A DNA stretch of 34,640 nucleotides from Sedimentisphaerales bacterium (GTDB taxonomy: Bacteria; Planctomycetota; Phycisphaerae; Sedimentisphaerales; Anaerobacaceae), in contig JAUWPZ010000024.1 in NCBI GenBank assembly GCA_030611315.1, positions 1 to 34,640 on the forward strand. The letters are read 5' to 3'. Shown here piece by piece: positions 16,630 to 23,644 of this stretch; position 1 is the first letter of the stretch, and each line of letters starts with the position of its first letter. Made by a program: the position numbers and the translations under genes. The notes under the pieces were generated by a model. That model saw only the letters and a program-made list of their open reading frames with translations, was not told where the DNA came from and made no database searches.

Positions 16630-17094
16630 TTAGTTCTTCAACTGCAATACCACCAATGTACATCCTAGAGAGAAGAGCGCGATTGTGATAACAGGCCAAG
16701 TGCCTGCCCACGAAAGAACAAGCGTTCGCCGAATGCTCTCGGTTGAAGATGATGGCGGTGGGCCTCCTGGAGTTAATCCGACTTCTGACCACATCAGTTT
16801 CTCTAATTGAACGTACTTGATTCTATTGAACCGATTATTTTTCTCAATTTGGTACATGAAGGCGAAATAAAGAAAACAGAGAATCCAGTATCCGACAACA
16901 ACAACTGCTTTCAGACTTGTAAGATCGTTAACTGATTGTCTGAAATCCACCGCGCCCTTCAATAAGATTAGGTCAAGAGCAATCAGAGAAAGAAATGCTT
17001 TGAAACCAATAGAGCGCCGAGCCTCCATCGCGTCATGGTGATATGTCAGTAGTGCGTGGAGCGTCTCGGTTTTTGCTTTTTCTGCCTCACACAT
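16630..17094 (-). CDS. Small membrane protein of unknown function (three helices)
   Basis: I do not recognise the family with certainty. Starting at ATG 17094, with AAGGAG upstream (spacing about 11), the 154-residue product has a charged N-terminal helix (TYHHDAMEARRSIGF) and two nearby membrane helices, FKAFLSLIALDLILLKGAV and AVVVVGYWILCFLYFAFMY. A basic soluble stretch (NRFNRIKYVQLEKLMW) follows, then a Pro/Ser loop and a C-terminal helix, WPVITIALFSLGCTLVVLQ. An in-frame ATG at 17115 is an alternative start. It lies 123 bp downstream of the HEPN-like gene on the same strand and is flanked by attC-like sequence, so it may be a gene cassette. Small helical membrane proteins beside such genes can be effectors, but that is speculation. 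Confidence 0.6.
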   Translation of the reverse strand: MCEAEKAKTETLHALLTYHHDAMEARRSIGFKAFLSLIALDLILLKGAVDFRQSVNDLTSLKAVVVVGYWILCFLYFAFMYQIEKNNRFNRIKYVQLEKLMWSEVGLTPGGPPPSSSTESIRRTLVLSWAGTWPVITIALFSLGCTLVVLQLKN

Positions 17095-17151
17095 ATTCTG
17101 CGTTTCTCCTTTCATGCATGGTCCAACATAATAATATACAACACGATTCAG

Positions 17152-17184
17152 CCCATGAGATAGGCAAAGCCGGAATCTCACGGG
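17152..17184 (-). terminator. Hairpin after the HEPN-like gene
   Basis: Ten-bp arms CCCATGAGAT (17152-17161) and ATCTCACGGG (17175-17184) enclose a 13-nt loop, with one G-U pair. It lies 34 bp past the 17218 stop codon. No run of U follows, so termination is uncertain. Confidence 0.3.
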
Positions 17185-17217
17185 TTAAACACTGATTTTA
17201 TGCTACTCCTCACAGAA

Positions 17218-17928
17218 TCAAGGTTTTACTTGCCCAAGGTCTTCATCACGTAGGTTAATGATACCCACAAGAATGTTTGATTCTCCTATTTCCTTGCCAG
17301 TTTTACCAAGTTTCCCCCAAATGAACATGCGGCATAATGCCCTCCTAAACTGCTGCAAGAGCCTTGTGATATGTTCACGGAAAGAGGGTATATTGCCAGT
17401 TGTGACGTTCTTCTTCCGGGGCAACTTTTCTTCAAAGTCCCAGTAATAGCATTCAAGAAGTTTTGAAGGCTTACCGTAAGAATTCTTTTCACCAATTATA
17501 ATATTGATATTGTAATATCGGGAGCTGATACCATACTCGGTCAAAAGCTTTACTATACTCTGAAGTTCAGCGTCATTTTCCAAGAAATCCATATCCTTCT
17601 TTGTTTCGGCAGTTTCTTTCTCATATTTCCATCTATTAGAGATATCAACTACTCGCTGAAGGAATTTTTCGACGTTATGAGTTTTTATCTTCTTTCTAAA
17701 ACCTGAAGCATTTGGGAATTCCCCGTTTTGTTCCCGGTAGTCTAAACAAATTATCATTTTGAGCAATCTCTCAAACCCATTCGACAGAAGCACAATCGGT
17801 AGATGAGCAAAGTCATCAATTGCTAATCTCTTTAGAGAAGTCAACCCCACATCAATAAAGGATATCGCGACATCAACTTCATCCATCAATGCAATTTCTT
17901 GAATTTCTTGTTTTGTTGGATCTGACAT
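17218..17928 (-). CDS. Hypothetical helical protein, possible HEPN-like domain
   Basis: A 236-residue soluble protein without signal or membrane segments; no family is firmly recognised. The N-terminal half is all helix: VAISFIDVGLTSLKRLAIDD is followed by LSNGFERLLKMIICLDY and RKKIKTHNVEKFLQRVV. A GFERLLK-type helix followed by a THNVEKFL (compare GHDLEKLL) helix is the general layout of HEPN domains, and R-x5-H is present in FRKKIKTH. The C-terminal half is charged and mixed. HEPN proteins are often RNases or partners in toxin-antitoxin and defence modules. The gene is AT-richer in appearance than the metabolic neighbours. ATG 17928 is the only good start. The membrane protein gene lies downstream. 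Confidence 0.6.
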   Translation of the reverse strand: MSDPTKQEIQEIALMDEVDVAISFIDVGLTSLKRLAIDDFAHLPIVLLSNGFERLLKMIICLDYREQNGEFPNASGFRKKIKTHNVEKFLQRVVDISNRWKYEKETAETKKDMDFLENDAELQSIVKLLTEYGISSRYYNINIIIGEKNSYGKPSKLLECYYWDFEEKLPRKKNVTTGNIPSFREHITRLLQQFRRALCRMFIWGKLGKTGKEIGESNILVGIINLRDEDLGQVKP

Positions 17929-18172
17929 TTTTCTACCGTACCGCCAAACAAAACAACCTCAAATGCACAGGATTTACTTTGTCCCTCATCCATTTCCTCA
18001 AAGCCACAGAAGCCATACATTTACATCGGCATTTTCTGCGTCCGATAATTACATAAAATGCAATAAAAGCCATGTAATTTAATTGCCGATAAATCAAGTG
18101 CGTCATTGCAATTATACTCAACGAACCTGTAACGTCATCAGGCAAAGAATGAAGAGTTGAAAGGAAAGTGAG

Positions 18173-18238
18173 ATGGAAGAAAAATGTGAGTTTTGTAAGT
18201 TTTGGCGGAAATTCGGTCACCCTAAAGACGGTGAATGA
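18173..18238 (+). CDS. Tiny CxxC-containing ORF (21 residues)
   Basis: ATG 18173 follows AAGGAAAGTGAG, a plausible ribosome site, and encodes 21 residues including KCEFCKFWRKFG. The Cys-x2-Cys with aromatic residues resembles half of a zinc knuckle. It ends 16 bp before the next start (18255), so it could be a leader or a short metal-binding protein. Very short, hence uncertain. Confidence 0.3.
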   Translation: MEEKCEFCKFWRKFGHPKDGE

Positions 18239-18254
18239 AGAAAGGTGGAAAGAA

Positions 18255-18443
18255 ATGCAGAGTATACTAAACAAAATCAAAGAAAGCGTGGAAGATAAAG
18301 TGGTTGAACTTGTGTGGTTTACAGTAAAAACAGCTATAGTTGCAGCTATTGTTGCACTCCTGCTTCTAACGGTTCCTATAAGGATTGAGCATGATGGGCG
18401 CGTGTATGTTTATCAGGGCACACCTGGGCTCCGACTGCGTTGA
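18255..18443 (+). CDS. Small single-pass membrane protein
   Basis: Encodes 62 residues with an amphipathic start (MQSILNKIKESVEDKVVEL), one membrane helix (FTVKTAIVAAIVALLLLTV) and a short outside tail (RIEHDGRVYVYQG). GGTGGAAAG lies before ATG 18255. The in-frame upstream region to 18168 overlaps the 21-residue ORF in another frame and is less likely to be translated. Function unknown. It is divergent from the HEPN-like gene. Confidence 0.45.
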   Translation: MQSILNKIKESVEDKVVELVWFTVKTAIVAAIVALLLLTVPIRIEHDGRVYVYQGTPGLRLR

Positions 18444-18604
18444 GGGCCTTGAATTGCTGCTCCGCCTGAGATAAATTTCGACCGACGTTGTCGGTGCCCC
18501 AGGCTATGTGGCCCAAATCTCTAATTCACTAAATTCTCCGCGTTTAATCTTTTTACGCATTAACCAATTCACACACAAACTTGTGCCTACGAAGTGGGTA
18601 TCCA

Positions 18605-18645
18605 TTTACCCCGCTAAAAACATATCTTCTGTTTTCTAATGGGGC
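18605..18645 (-). repeat. CCCC...GGGG hairpin repeat, copy 1
   Basis: CCCCGCTAAAAAC, ATATCTTCT and GTTTTCTAATGGGG form an imperfect hairpin. Its reverse complement recurs at 21243-21280 with a few changes, and a shortened end of the same family (TTTCCAACGGGGT) lies before the gene at 28861. Confidence 0.65.
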
Positions 18646-18712
18646 GTTCTCCGCGATTCAGCTTTTTCTGTCTTTTCGTCACTAATTCCCTAATTCTCTT
18701 CATTTCTACCTT

Positions 18713-18749
18713 CCGCCTAACTCAAAATTCAACACTCAACACTCAAAAC
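18713..18749. repeat. CTCAAAA-type low-complexity repeat, copy 1
   Basis: CCGCCTAACTCAA followed by AACTC/CACTC words. The inverted counterpart is at 23607-23644, and a tandem form lies inside the glycosyltransferase gene (24057-24106). Confidence 0.6.
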
Positions 18750-18790
18750 CGCCTTCTATCTTTTTTTCTTCACTTTTGTCTGAAAATATG

Positions 18791-18859
18791 TTAAAATGCG
18801 CCCATGTTTGCTTGTCCCTTAGGGACCAGATGGCAAACGCAAGCCGCCCGACGGCGGAA
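18791..18859. repeat. Dispersed two-hairpin repeat, copy 2
   Basis: GTTTGC (18806-18811) pairs with GCAAAC (18833-18838), enclosing GTCCC/GGGAC (18814-18818, 18822-18826). CCGCC/GGCGG follows. Order, spacing and flanking words match 1-60, with an enlarged first hairpin. Confidence 0.6.
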
Positions 18860-19025
18860 GATATAGCGGAGAACCGCACGTTTTCGTATAAAGCAGATAC
18901 ACGCAAAAAAGCGTTATCTGTCAAACCAGAAGGCAGAGGACAGAGAACACAACTATAAATCTGCGTTAATTCGTGAAATTAAGAGTCTATAACAAAACGG
19001 AAAATGATTTAAATAAAACATCTGG

Positions 19026-19045
19026 ATTCCCGCTTTCGCGGGAAT
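19026..19045. repeat. REP-like palindrome ATTCCCGC...GCGGGAAT
   Basis: Perfect 8-bp arms around TTTC, followed by GACAGG. This is the common GGATTCCCGCTTTCGCGGG repeat seen in many bacterial genomes. A second copy is at 25470-25511. Confidence 0.75.
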
Positions 19046-19155
19046 GACAGGAGTCCAGAGGTAGTTTTGTTATAAGCTCTAAAGCCGGCTGTATCAAAAA
19101 TCCTATAGGAAAATTATTGAGAAACGTCGTTTTTTGTGTAACAATGAGCATCACG

Positions 19156-20550
19156 ATGAAGGTTCGAGTAAAGATATTATTGATTGCGGTCGTTTTGAGT
19201 ATCTGCCTTAGCAGTTTTGCAAAGGCGGATTTGTCAAAGCGTATTGACTATATCATCAGCTCGCAAAAGAACGTGAATTATTCCGTTCATATCGTAAAGG
19301 CCGATAGCGGAAGGGCGGTTTACGGGCATAATTCGAGAGAGCTGATGATACCGGCTTCGAATATGAAAATAATCACCACCGCGGCGGCATTGGAATATCT
19401 GGGGCCTGATTACGAGTTCAAAACAAAAGTCGGCCTTTGTGGTGATACGCTGGTAGTGATAGGGGGCGGCGACCCGCTGCTCGGCGATGAGAAAACCGAC
19501 GCCATGCACGGACGGGAAAGGGACTGGATATTCGACGATATAGCGGTGTTATTGAAGCGAAAAGGGACAAGGGCCGTTCAAAACATTGTTGTGGACAGCA
19601 GCATATTTGACAATGAGCGCGTCCATCCACATTGGCCCGCCAAGGATTTGAACAAGTGGTTCGCGTGTGAAGTGAGCGGCCTGAACTACAATGACAATTG
19701 TATAGATATGACCGTGACGAATGTACGCGGCAAAATATATGTTTCATTCGTGCCGCGAACAAATTTCATAAAGCTCGTGAACCAGGTCAAGCCGATATCA
19801 CAGGGCAAGAGCATTGTCGGGACTTATCGAAATAAAAAGCCCAATAACTTAACCGTTCATGGCACATGTAAAGATAAAGTGGGGCCGTTCTATGTTGCGA
19901 TTGAAAGACCTGCCGTGTTCTTCGGATTTTTGTTAACGGAGAATTTGTCCAAGTCGGGAATCAAGGCGAGGGGCGAACTCATCGAAAAAGCCTCGGGCGA
20001 TTACAAAGACTTCAAGCTGTTAAAGGAGTACAAAACGGCGATAGCTGATTGTTTGGCGCGGTGTAACAAAAACAGTCTCGGATTAGTGGCCGAAGTACTG
20101 CTTAAAACCATTGCCGCCAATAGTAATCCGGACGGGAAGGGCGGCAGTTGGGAGAGGGGGCAAGAATTGGTTGGTGATTATCTGTCAGGTATCGGTATCG
20201 ACAAGAGCCAATTCTACATCGACGACGGCAGCGGCCTTAGCAGGCAGAACGAGCTGAGCGCATGGGCCATAACGAGAGTGCTGTTAAGTGTTTATAAAAG
20301 TGAGAATTGGGAGATGTACAAGAAATCGCTGGCGGTAGGGGGAGTGGATGGAACGATTGACGATAGTTTTAAGGACCAAAAGTACAAGGGCAAGGTCTTC
20401 GGCAAAACCGGTTATATTTCAGGCGTCAAGTCGCTATCGGGAGTGTGCAGCACCGCAAAGGGTGATTACATATTTTCCATCTTAGCCAATAACACCAACG
20501 GCCTAACCACTACGGCAATCAACAATATAGCAAAAGCGATTTTTGATTAG
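19156..20550 (+). CDS. dacB: D-alanyl-D-alanine carboxypeptidase/endopeptidase (PBP4, S13 family)
   Basis: A periplasmic penicillin-binding protein that trims peptidoglycan stem peptides and cleaves cross-links. MKVRVKILLIAVVLSICLSS is a signal peptide. The first motif is SNMK (Ser68 to Lys71 in PASNMKIITTAAALEYLG), and the third is KTG in VFGKTGYISGVKSL. The middle motif region, NKNSLGLVAEVLLKT, aligns with the usual NKxSDNxxAExLL but reads S-L-G instead of S-x-N, an unusual loss of Asn. Family-typical text includes LNYNDNCIDM and DGSGLSRQNELSAWAI. Length 464 fits. ATG 19156 is chosen because the signal peptide starts there; TTG 19117 (with AGGA) and ATG 19144 are alternatives. It stands alone between two repeat-rich regions. 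Confidence 0.9.
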   Translation: MKVRVKILLIAVVLSICLSSFAKADLSKRIDYIISSQKNVNYSVHIVKADSGRAVYGHNSRELMIPASNMKIITTAAALEYLGPDYEFKTKVGLCGDTLVVIGGGDPLLGDEKTDAMHGRERDWIFDDIAVLLKRKGTRAVQNIVVDSSIFDNERVHPHWPAKDLNKWFACEVSGLNYNDNCIDMTVTNVRGKIYVSFVPRTNFIKLVNQVKPISQGKSIVGTYRNKKPNNLTVHGTCKDKVGPFYVAIERPAVFFGFLLTENLSKSGIKARGELIEKASGDYKDFKLLKEYKTAIADCLARCNKNSLGLVAEVLLKTIAANSNPDGKGGSWERGQELVGDYLSGIGIDKSQFYIDDGSGLSRQNELSAWAITRVLLSVYKSENWEMYKKSLAVGGVDGTIDDSFKDQKYKGKVFGKTGYISGVKSLSGVCSTAKGDYIFSILANNTNGLTTTAINNIAKAIFD

Positions 20551-20714
20551 AAAATCACCTTTAGCATTTCCAAATAAAAGTGAAAATAGCGGTACTGTAA
20601 ATTGCGCAAATTAACAGCAATGAAAATTTGAAAAAATGAATTTTGGGGAAAATTGGGGGTTTTCAGGATTTTTTTTGATTTTTTTGGGTCGATGCTCGTT
20701 TATGAGCTAAAAAC

Positions 20715-20755
20715 GGGGGCGGGTGGGTTAAGTTGGCGAATTGGGGTAAAAGGGG
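20715..20755 (+). other. G-rich tract with quadruplex-forming pattern
   Basis: Runs of G at 20715-19, 20721-23, 20725-27, 20743-46 and 20752-55 give at least four G-tracts. The third loop (15 nt) is long. It lies 165 bp downstream of dacB. Confidence 0.35.
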
Positions 20756-20905
20756 CAAGAAAAAAGGTGTAAAAAATGAACATAAATTGACAAAAGTTCG
20801 CACTTTTTTGTCATAAATGAACAAGAATTGCAATAAAATGACCTAAAATTGACGTGTTTTGAATCTTAACATAATGTTAGGGTAGGGGAAATAGGTAGTT
20901 TCTGA

Positions 20906-21180
20906 TTAGCCACAGAGGGCGCAGAGAACACGGAGAAAAGATGAAATAATTCAAAAGAATTTTGCCGCAAAGTCTCGAAGGCACGAAGGAAGAATAAGGT
21001 AAAAGGCAAAAGGGAAAAGGCAAAAGAATTGAACCGCGGAGGACGCGGAGAATGCGGAGAAAAAGAGAAATTAGCCACGAAATGCCACGAAGGAGCAGAG
21101 GGACAAAGGAGCAAAGGCACAGAGGGGGGAAGGGCGGAGAGAATTTAGAATGTCGAATGAAGAATGAAGAAGGGAAAAGG
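20906..21180. repeat. Cluster of low-complexity dispersed words
   Basis: Successive variants of GCCACAGAGGGCGCAGAG, CGAAGGCACGAAGG, CCGCGGAGGACGCGGAG and CCACGAAATGCCACGAAGG, ending in GAATGTCGAATGAAGAATGA. Similar words occur near 23552 and 31827. These are a dispersed repeat family, not a CRISPR, since there is no constant unit or spacer. Confidence 0.6.
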
Positions 21181-21242
21181 GAAGACATTTTCGATTGCCG
21201 ATTTTCGATTTGAGTGTTGGCACAAGTACCTAAGGAGGGGCA

Positions 21243-21280
21243 CCCCATTAGAAACAGAAGATATGTTTCTAACGGGGTAA
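21243..21280 (+). repeat. CCCC...GGGG hairpin repeat, copy 2
   Basis: CCCCATTAGAAAC (21243-21255) pairs with GTTTCTAACGGGG (21265-21277) around a 9-nt loop, with one mismatch. It is the inverted relative of 18605-18645. Confidence 0.7.
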
Positions 21281-21579
21281 ACAGATTTACACGGCGATTT
21301 CAGGGGATTTTGGGGATTTTGGAGGTTTTGGCAATAGATTACACTGATATTCCTTGACCTGGCAACAGAGAAGGTTGTACAATTAAGATTGGTTTTTGGA
21401 GGGACCCAAAGCACCAAACAAGGCAGGGAATCCGCGTAAGAGCAGCGTGAGTTGTAGCATATTAAGCGTGATATGTCGCAGATGAAGCTTTGCCTGTCGC
21501 AAAGTAAATTAGCAAAAGTCTCATAACGATTTAAGAAAATGATATAAGTTGATTATTTCAGGCATGTTAAGTAAAATAG

Positions 21580-21687
21580 CCACAATTAGTCGAACAGGCG
21601 AAGGGACAAGAGCTTGAATACCGCATCATCGCCGTAAACAAGGCTGGCGAAGGCCAACCGAGCTATGCGGAGATGGTGGCTCTATGA
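21580..21687 (+). pseudogene. 3' relic of a fibronectin type III protein
   Basis: The last 35 codons of an open frame read ELEYRIIAVNKAGEGQPSYA and then stop at 21685-21687. This is the closing strand pair of a fibronectin-III domain (EYRIxAVNKAGEG is a hallmark). An in-frame TAG at 21577 and the absence of coding sequence upstream show that the rest of the gene is gone. It ends 26 bp before the next real gene. Confidence 0.6.
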
Positions 21688-21713
21688 AAAATTAAAATAT
21701 GAAAGGGATAAGG

Positions 21714-21911
21714 ATGGCAAGGAATAATTTCAGACCACAAAAATTTTACGATTTCGAAATAATAAATGAAGAAAGTCGGGTTATCGGAAAGATTCGCATA
21801 AAGCCAAGTGGTATATTATGGAAGTCAAGAGGTTCACACGATTGGCTCGGAGTGGATTTAAAAGATTTTGCTGACTTTATGAAGAAAAGTGGCAGGAAAA
21901 AACAGCACTAA
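21714..21911 (+). CDS. Small hypothetical protein (65 residues)
   Basis: Basic, soluble, with RVIGKIRIKPSGILWKSRG and SHDWLGVDLKDFADFMKKSG. The layout suggests a small beta-sheet followed by a helix, similar to unnamed short proteins seen in other environmental genomes. ATG 21714 is preceded by AGGGATAAGG; ATG 21699 would add five residues. Function unknown. First of five small same-strand genes. Confidence 0.55.
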   Translation: MARNNFRPQKFYDFEIINEESRVIGKIRIKPSGILWKSRGSHDWLGVDLKDFADFMKKSGRKKQH

Positions 21912-21995
21912 TTTGGAGAATTTGTGTCAATTTGTTCGCAGATTTTACGCTTCAGATTAAAATGAAAGTTTAGTGTTTCTGCAAGGGCCAAAGCA

Positions 21996-22592
21996 ATGAA
22001 AAAGTTTATCTTCTTATTAACACTTTTATCATTAACAAGCTTCGTGAGTTCTTGCGCCGTTTTGCCATACACAGGAATAGCTTTAGCAACAAGTGCTTCA
22101 ATTGCAGACGAAGCAGAGAACAAGGCACGGCAAAAGAAAGAAGCGGAAGTTCGAATGGCTGAATATAGACAAAGGCGGGCTGCTGCTTATGAACGACAAA
22201 TTCAACAAGAAAGGGAAGAAGAAGAACGGGAGCGATTAGAACGTGAGCAGGCGGAACGTGAACGGATTGAATTTGAAACAAAGATAAAAGAACTCATCCA
22301 AAATAGCAACGGGACCTTAAGAGATAAGTCGGCTCAGCAAGTTAAAAAATTAGTTGATAGCTGGCGAGAAGTCATGTGGTTATGGCCAGAGAAGCCTGAG
22401 TTTTCCTCCGTAGAAACCTTCTACAAAGTCTTTGGGAAACCAGATAGGACACAATTTTTAAGCTCGCGGCTTTCACCCGATTCTTACTATTTTCTTTATA
22501 ATTGTAAGGATGGGCTTGTGCAAATTAAGGTAAGTGCTCATCAGCTTGACGATAATGGTATAGTTATTATTGAAGATTTGAACATTTTCTAA
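21996..22592 (+). CDS. Coiled-coil lipoprotein
   Basis: The signal sequence ends in LTSFVSSC, a lipobox with Cys20, so the protein is membrane-anchored through lipid. Residues about 40-105 are a highly charged coiled coil (QQEREEEERERLEREQAERE). The C-terminal domain, with VETFYKVFGKPDRTQFL and YYFLYNCKDGLVQIKV, resembles the SmpA/OmlA (BamE-like) fold, in which a FGxP-type turn precedes a beta-sheet; this is inference. ATG 21996 has no strong ribosome site. Function unknown; a scaffold or envelope role is plausible. Confidence 0.65.
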   Translation: MKKFIFLLTLLSLTSFVSSCAVLPYTGIALATSASIADEAENKARQKKEAEVRMAEYRQRRAAAYERQIQQEREEEERERLEREQAERERIEFETKIKELIQNSNGTLRDKSAQQVKKLVDSWREVMWLWPEKPEFSSVETFYKVFGKPDRTQFLSSRLSPDSYYFLYNCKDGLVQIKVSAHQLDDNGIVIIEDLNIF

Positions 22593-22658
22593 AGAGAGTT
22601 TACTTTAAGAAATTTCATTAAAGGGCTTTGATTCTCGGTCATACAGGAAGGGGAAAAT

Positions 22659-22901
22659 GTGAAAAAGGAAATGCTTTGTAAAAATTGTGGCGCTACGAGT
22701 TTTCCAAAAAAGAAATGCAAAGGAAGTTTTTGGATTGAACTTGGCCTTTGGTTGATATTTTTTCCTGTTGGCATCATTTATACGATTTGGAGGCTTGTAA
22801 GCAAACGTTCGGTTTGTCCTATATGTGGGGCAGAGAAAACCTCCTTAATACCAACACATAGTCCAGAAGCACAAAAGATTCTGCAATCAAGATCAACCTA
22901 A
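22659..22901 (+). CDS. Zinc-ribbon membrane protein (80 residues)
   Basis: Starts at GTG 22659 behind the strong site AGGAAGGGG. Two Cys-x2-Cys pairs, CKNCGATSFPKKKCKG and SVCPICGAEKT, flank a hydrophobic stretch (FWIELGLWLIFFPVGIIYTI) long enough to enter the membrane. The two pairs probably bind one zinc from the cytoplasmic side. Small proteins of this plan are common and uncharacterised. Confidence 0.65.
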   Translation: MKKEMLCKNCGATSFPKKKCKGSFWIELGLWLIFFPVGIIYTIWRLVSKRSVCPICGAEKTSLIPTHSPEAQKILQSRST

Positions 22902-22931
22902 AATACAGTTGGCATTTAAAAGAAAGATGAA

Positions 22932-23093
22932 ATGGAAACTAAAAAAGCACAAATAAAATACAATGACCTTATGGACCTGCTAAAGCACCTCTACGGAGAT
23001 ATTATTCTTGAGGAATTAAAAGACTGGGAAATAACGGTTGTTGACGATAATGATCGGGTAGTAGGAAAATTTATCCTTGGTGAAGATAGTTAG
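22932..23093 (+). CDS. Small hypothetical protein (53 residues)
   Basis: A short frame from ATG 22932 with a purine-rich AGAAAGATGAA before it. The product is acidic: an N-terminal helix (YNDLMDLLKHLYGDIILEEL) and a C-terminal beta-pair (ITVVDDNDRVVGKFILGED). Codon composition looks like that of its neighbours. Function unknown. Confidence 0.45.
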   Translation: METKKAQIKYNDLMDLLKHLYGDIILEELKDWEITVVDDNDRVVGKFILGEDS

Positions 23094-23117
23094 AACTTTG
23101 AACGAAATAAAAATATC

Positions 23118-23420
23118 ATGGACGAAATTGTTGATGAAATCGAGTTAGACCATTCTCCGATACCTTCTGGATGTCTTCGCCGTCTTGATGAGATTACCAT
23201 CAAAAAAGACGGTCAAATCTGGCGGATTCACAAAAATGATGACGATCCATTTCCTTCAAATCCTCATGCACACAATCTCGAATCCAGATTAAAGCTCGAC
23301 CTTAGCAATGGAAAGCTGTATTATAAAAGGCGTGATACAGGCAAGACTATTAGCAGGAAAGACCTTTTGGCCATTCGCTCCAAAATAACAAAAATTCAAA
23401 TTCCTCCGATTACCATCTAA
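23118..23420 (+). CDS. Small hypothetical protein (100 residues)
   Basis: Soluble, with GQIWRIHKNDDDPFPSNPHA and the Lys-rich tail KTISRKDLLAIRSKI. The IWRIHKNDxDPFPSNPHAHN motif recurs, as I recall, in many unannotated small bacterial proteins, so this is probably a real gene. No ribosome site is clear. Function unknown. A terminator-like hairpin follows at 23439. Confidence 0.6.
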   Translation: MDEIVDEIELDHSPIPSGCLRRLDEITIKKDGQIWRIHKNDDDPFPSNPHAHNLESRLKLDLSNGKLYYKRRDTGKTISRKDLLAIRSKITKIQIPPITI

Positions 23421-23438
23421 TTTACCAGACCATTAGTT

Positions 23439-23453
23439 GAGGAATTTTTCCTC
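23439..23453 (+). terminator. Candidate terminator after the small-gene cluster
   Basis: Perfect arms GAGGAA (23439-23444) and TTCCTC (23448-23453) around TTT, followed by GTTCTTTT. It lies 18 bp past the 23420 stop. Confidence 0.45.
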
Positions 23454-23606
23454 GTTCTTTTCCCCGTTAAATCGCTGCGGATTTTCTCCAGAGTTTCCAT
23501 TACCGATACAAGCTGTTTCCTCTTTTTTACTTAACCTAATTTCTCATTAACCGCGGAGGCCGCCGAGTCCGCAGAGAAAAAAATTCAAAAGTCAAAAGGT
23601 GATTCA

Positions 23607-23644
23607 GTTTTGAGTTTTTAGTGTTGAGTTGTTGAGTTAGGCGG
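23607..23644. repeat. CTCAAAA-type low-complexity repeat, copy 2 (inverted)
   Basis: GTTTTGAGTTTTTAGTGTTG followed by AGTTGTTGAGTTAGGCGG is the reverse-complement relative of 18713-18749, including the GGCGG edge. Confidence 0.6.

Larger units (their letters stand above)
18444..19155. other. Repeat-filled intergenic region
   Basis: About 700 bp with no convincing gene. It holds at least four different dispersed repeats, listed separately (18605, 18713, 18791, 19026). The open frame at 18776-18958 runs through one of them and is not credible. Near 19096-19119 an AGGA precedes TTG 19117, an alternative start for dacB. Confidence 0.6.
20551..21579. other. Long non-coding, repeat-rich region
   Basis: About 1 kb with no credible gene. 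The first 330 bp is AT-rich with G and T runs. 20906-21180 is made of low-complexity words, then comes the hairpin repeat at 21243. Frames seen on the minus strand (20866-21417) only translate these repeats. Confidence 0.6.

Noticed and set aside
17121-17190. A second attC site behind the HEPN-like gene
   Set aside because: GTTTAAC and GTTGGAC cores can be found but the inner arms are badly asymmetric; the strong pairing there is a simple hairpin.
17933-18280. Minus-strand frame of 115 codons
   Set aside because: Overlaps the more plausible small plus-strand genes, has odd composition and no recognisable motif.
18776-18958. Plus-strand frame of 60 codons
   Set aside because: It runs through the two-hairpin dispersed repeat and has no credible ribosome site.
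20906-21180. Repetitive words that might be a CRISPR array
   Set aside because: No constant repeat unit, no regular spacers and no cas genes; the words are a dispersed low-complexity family.
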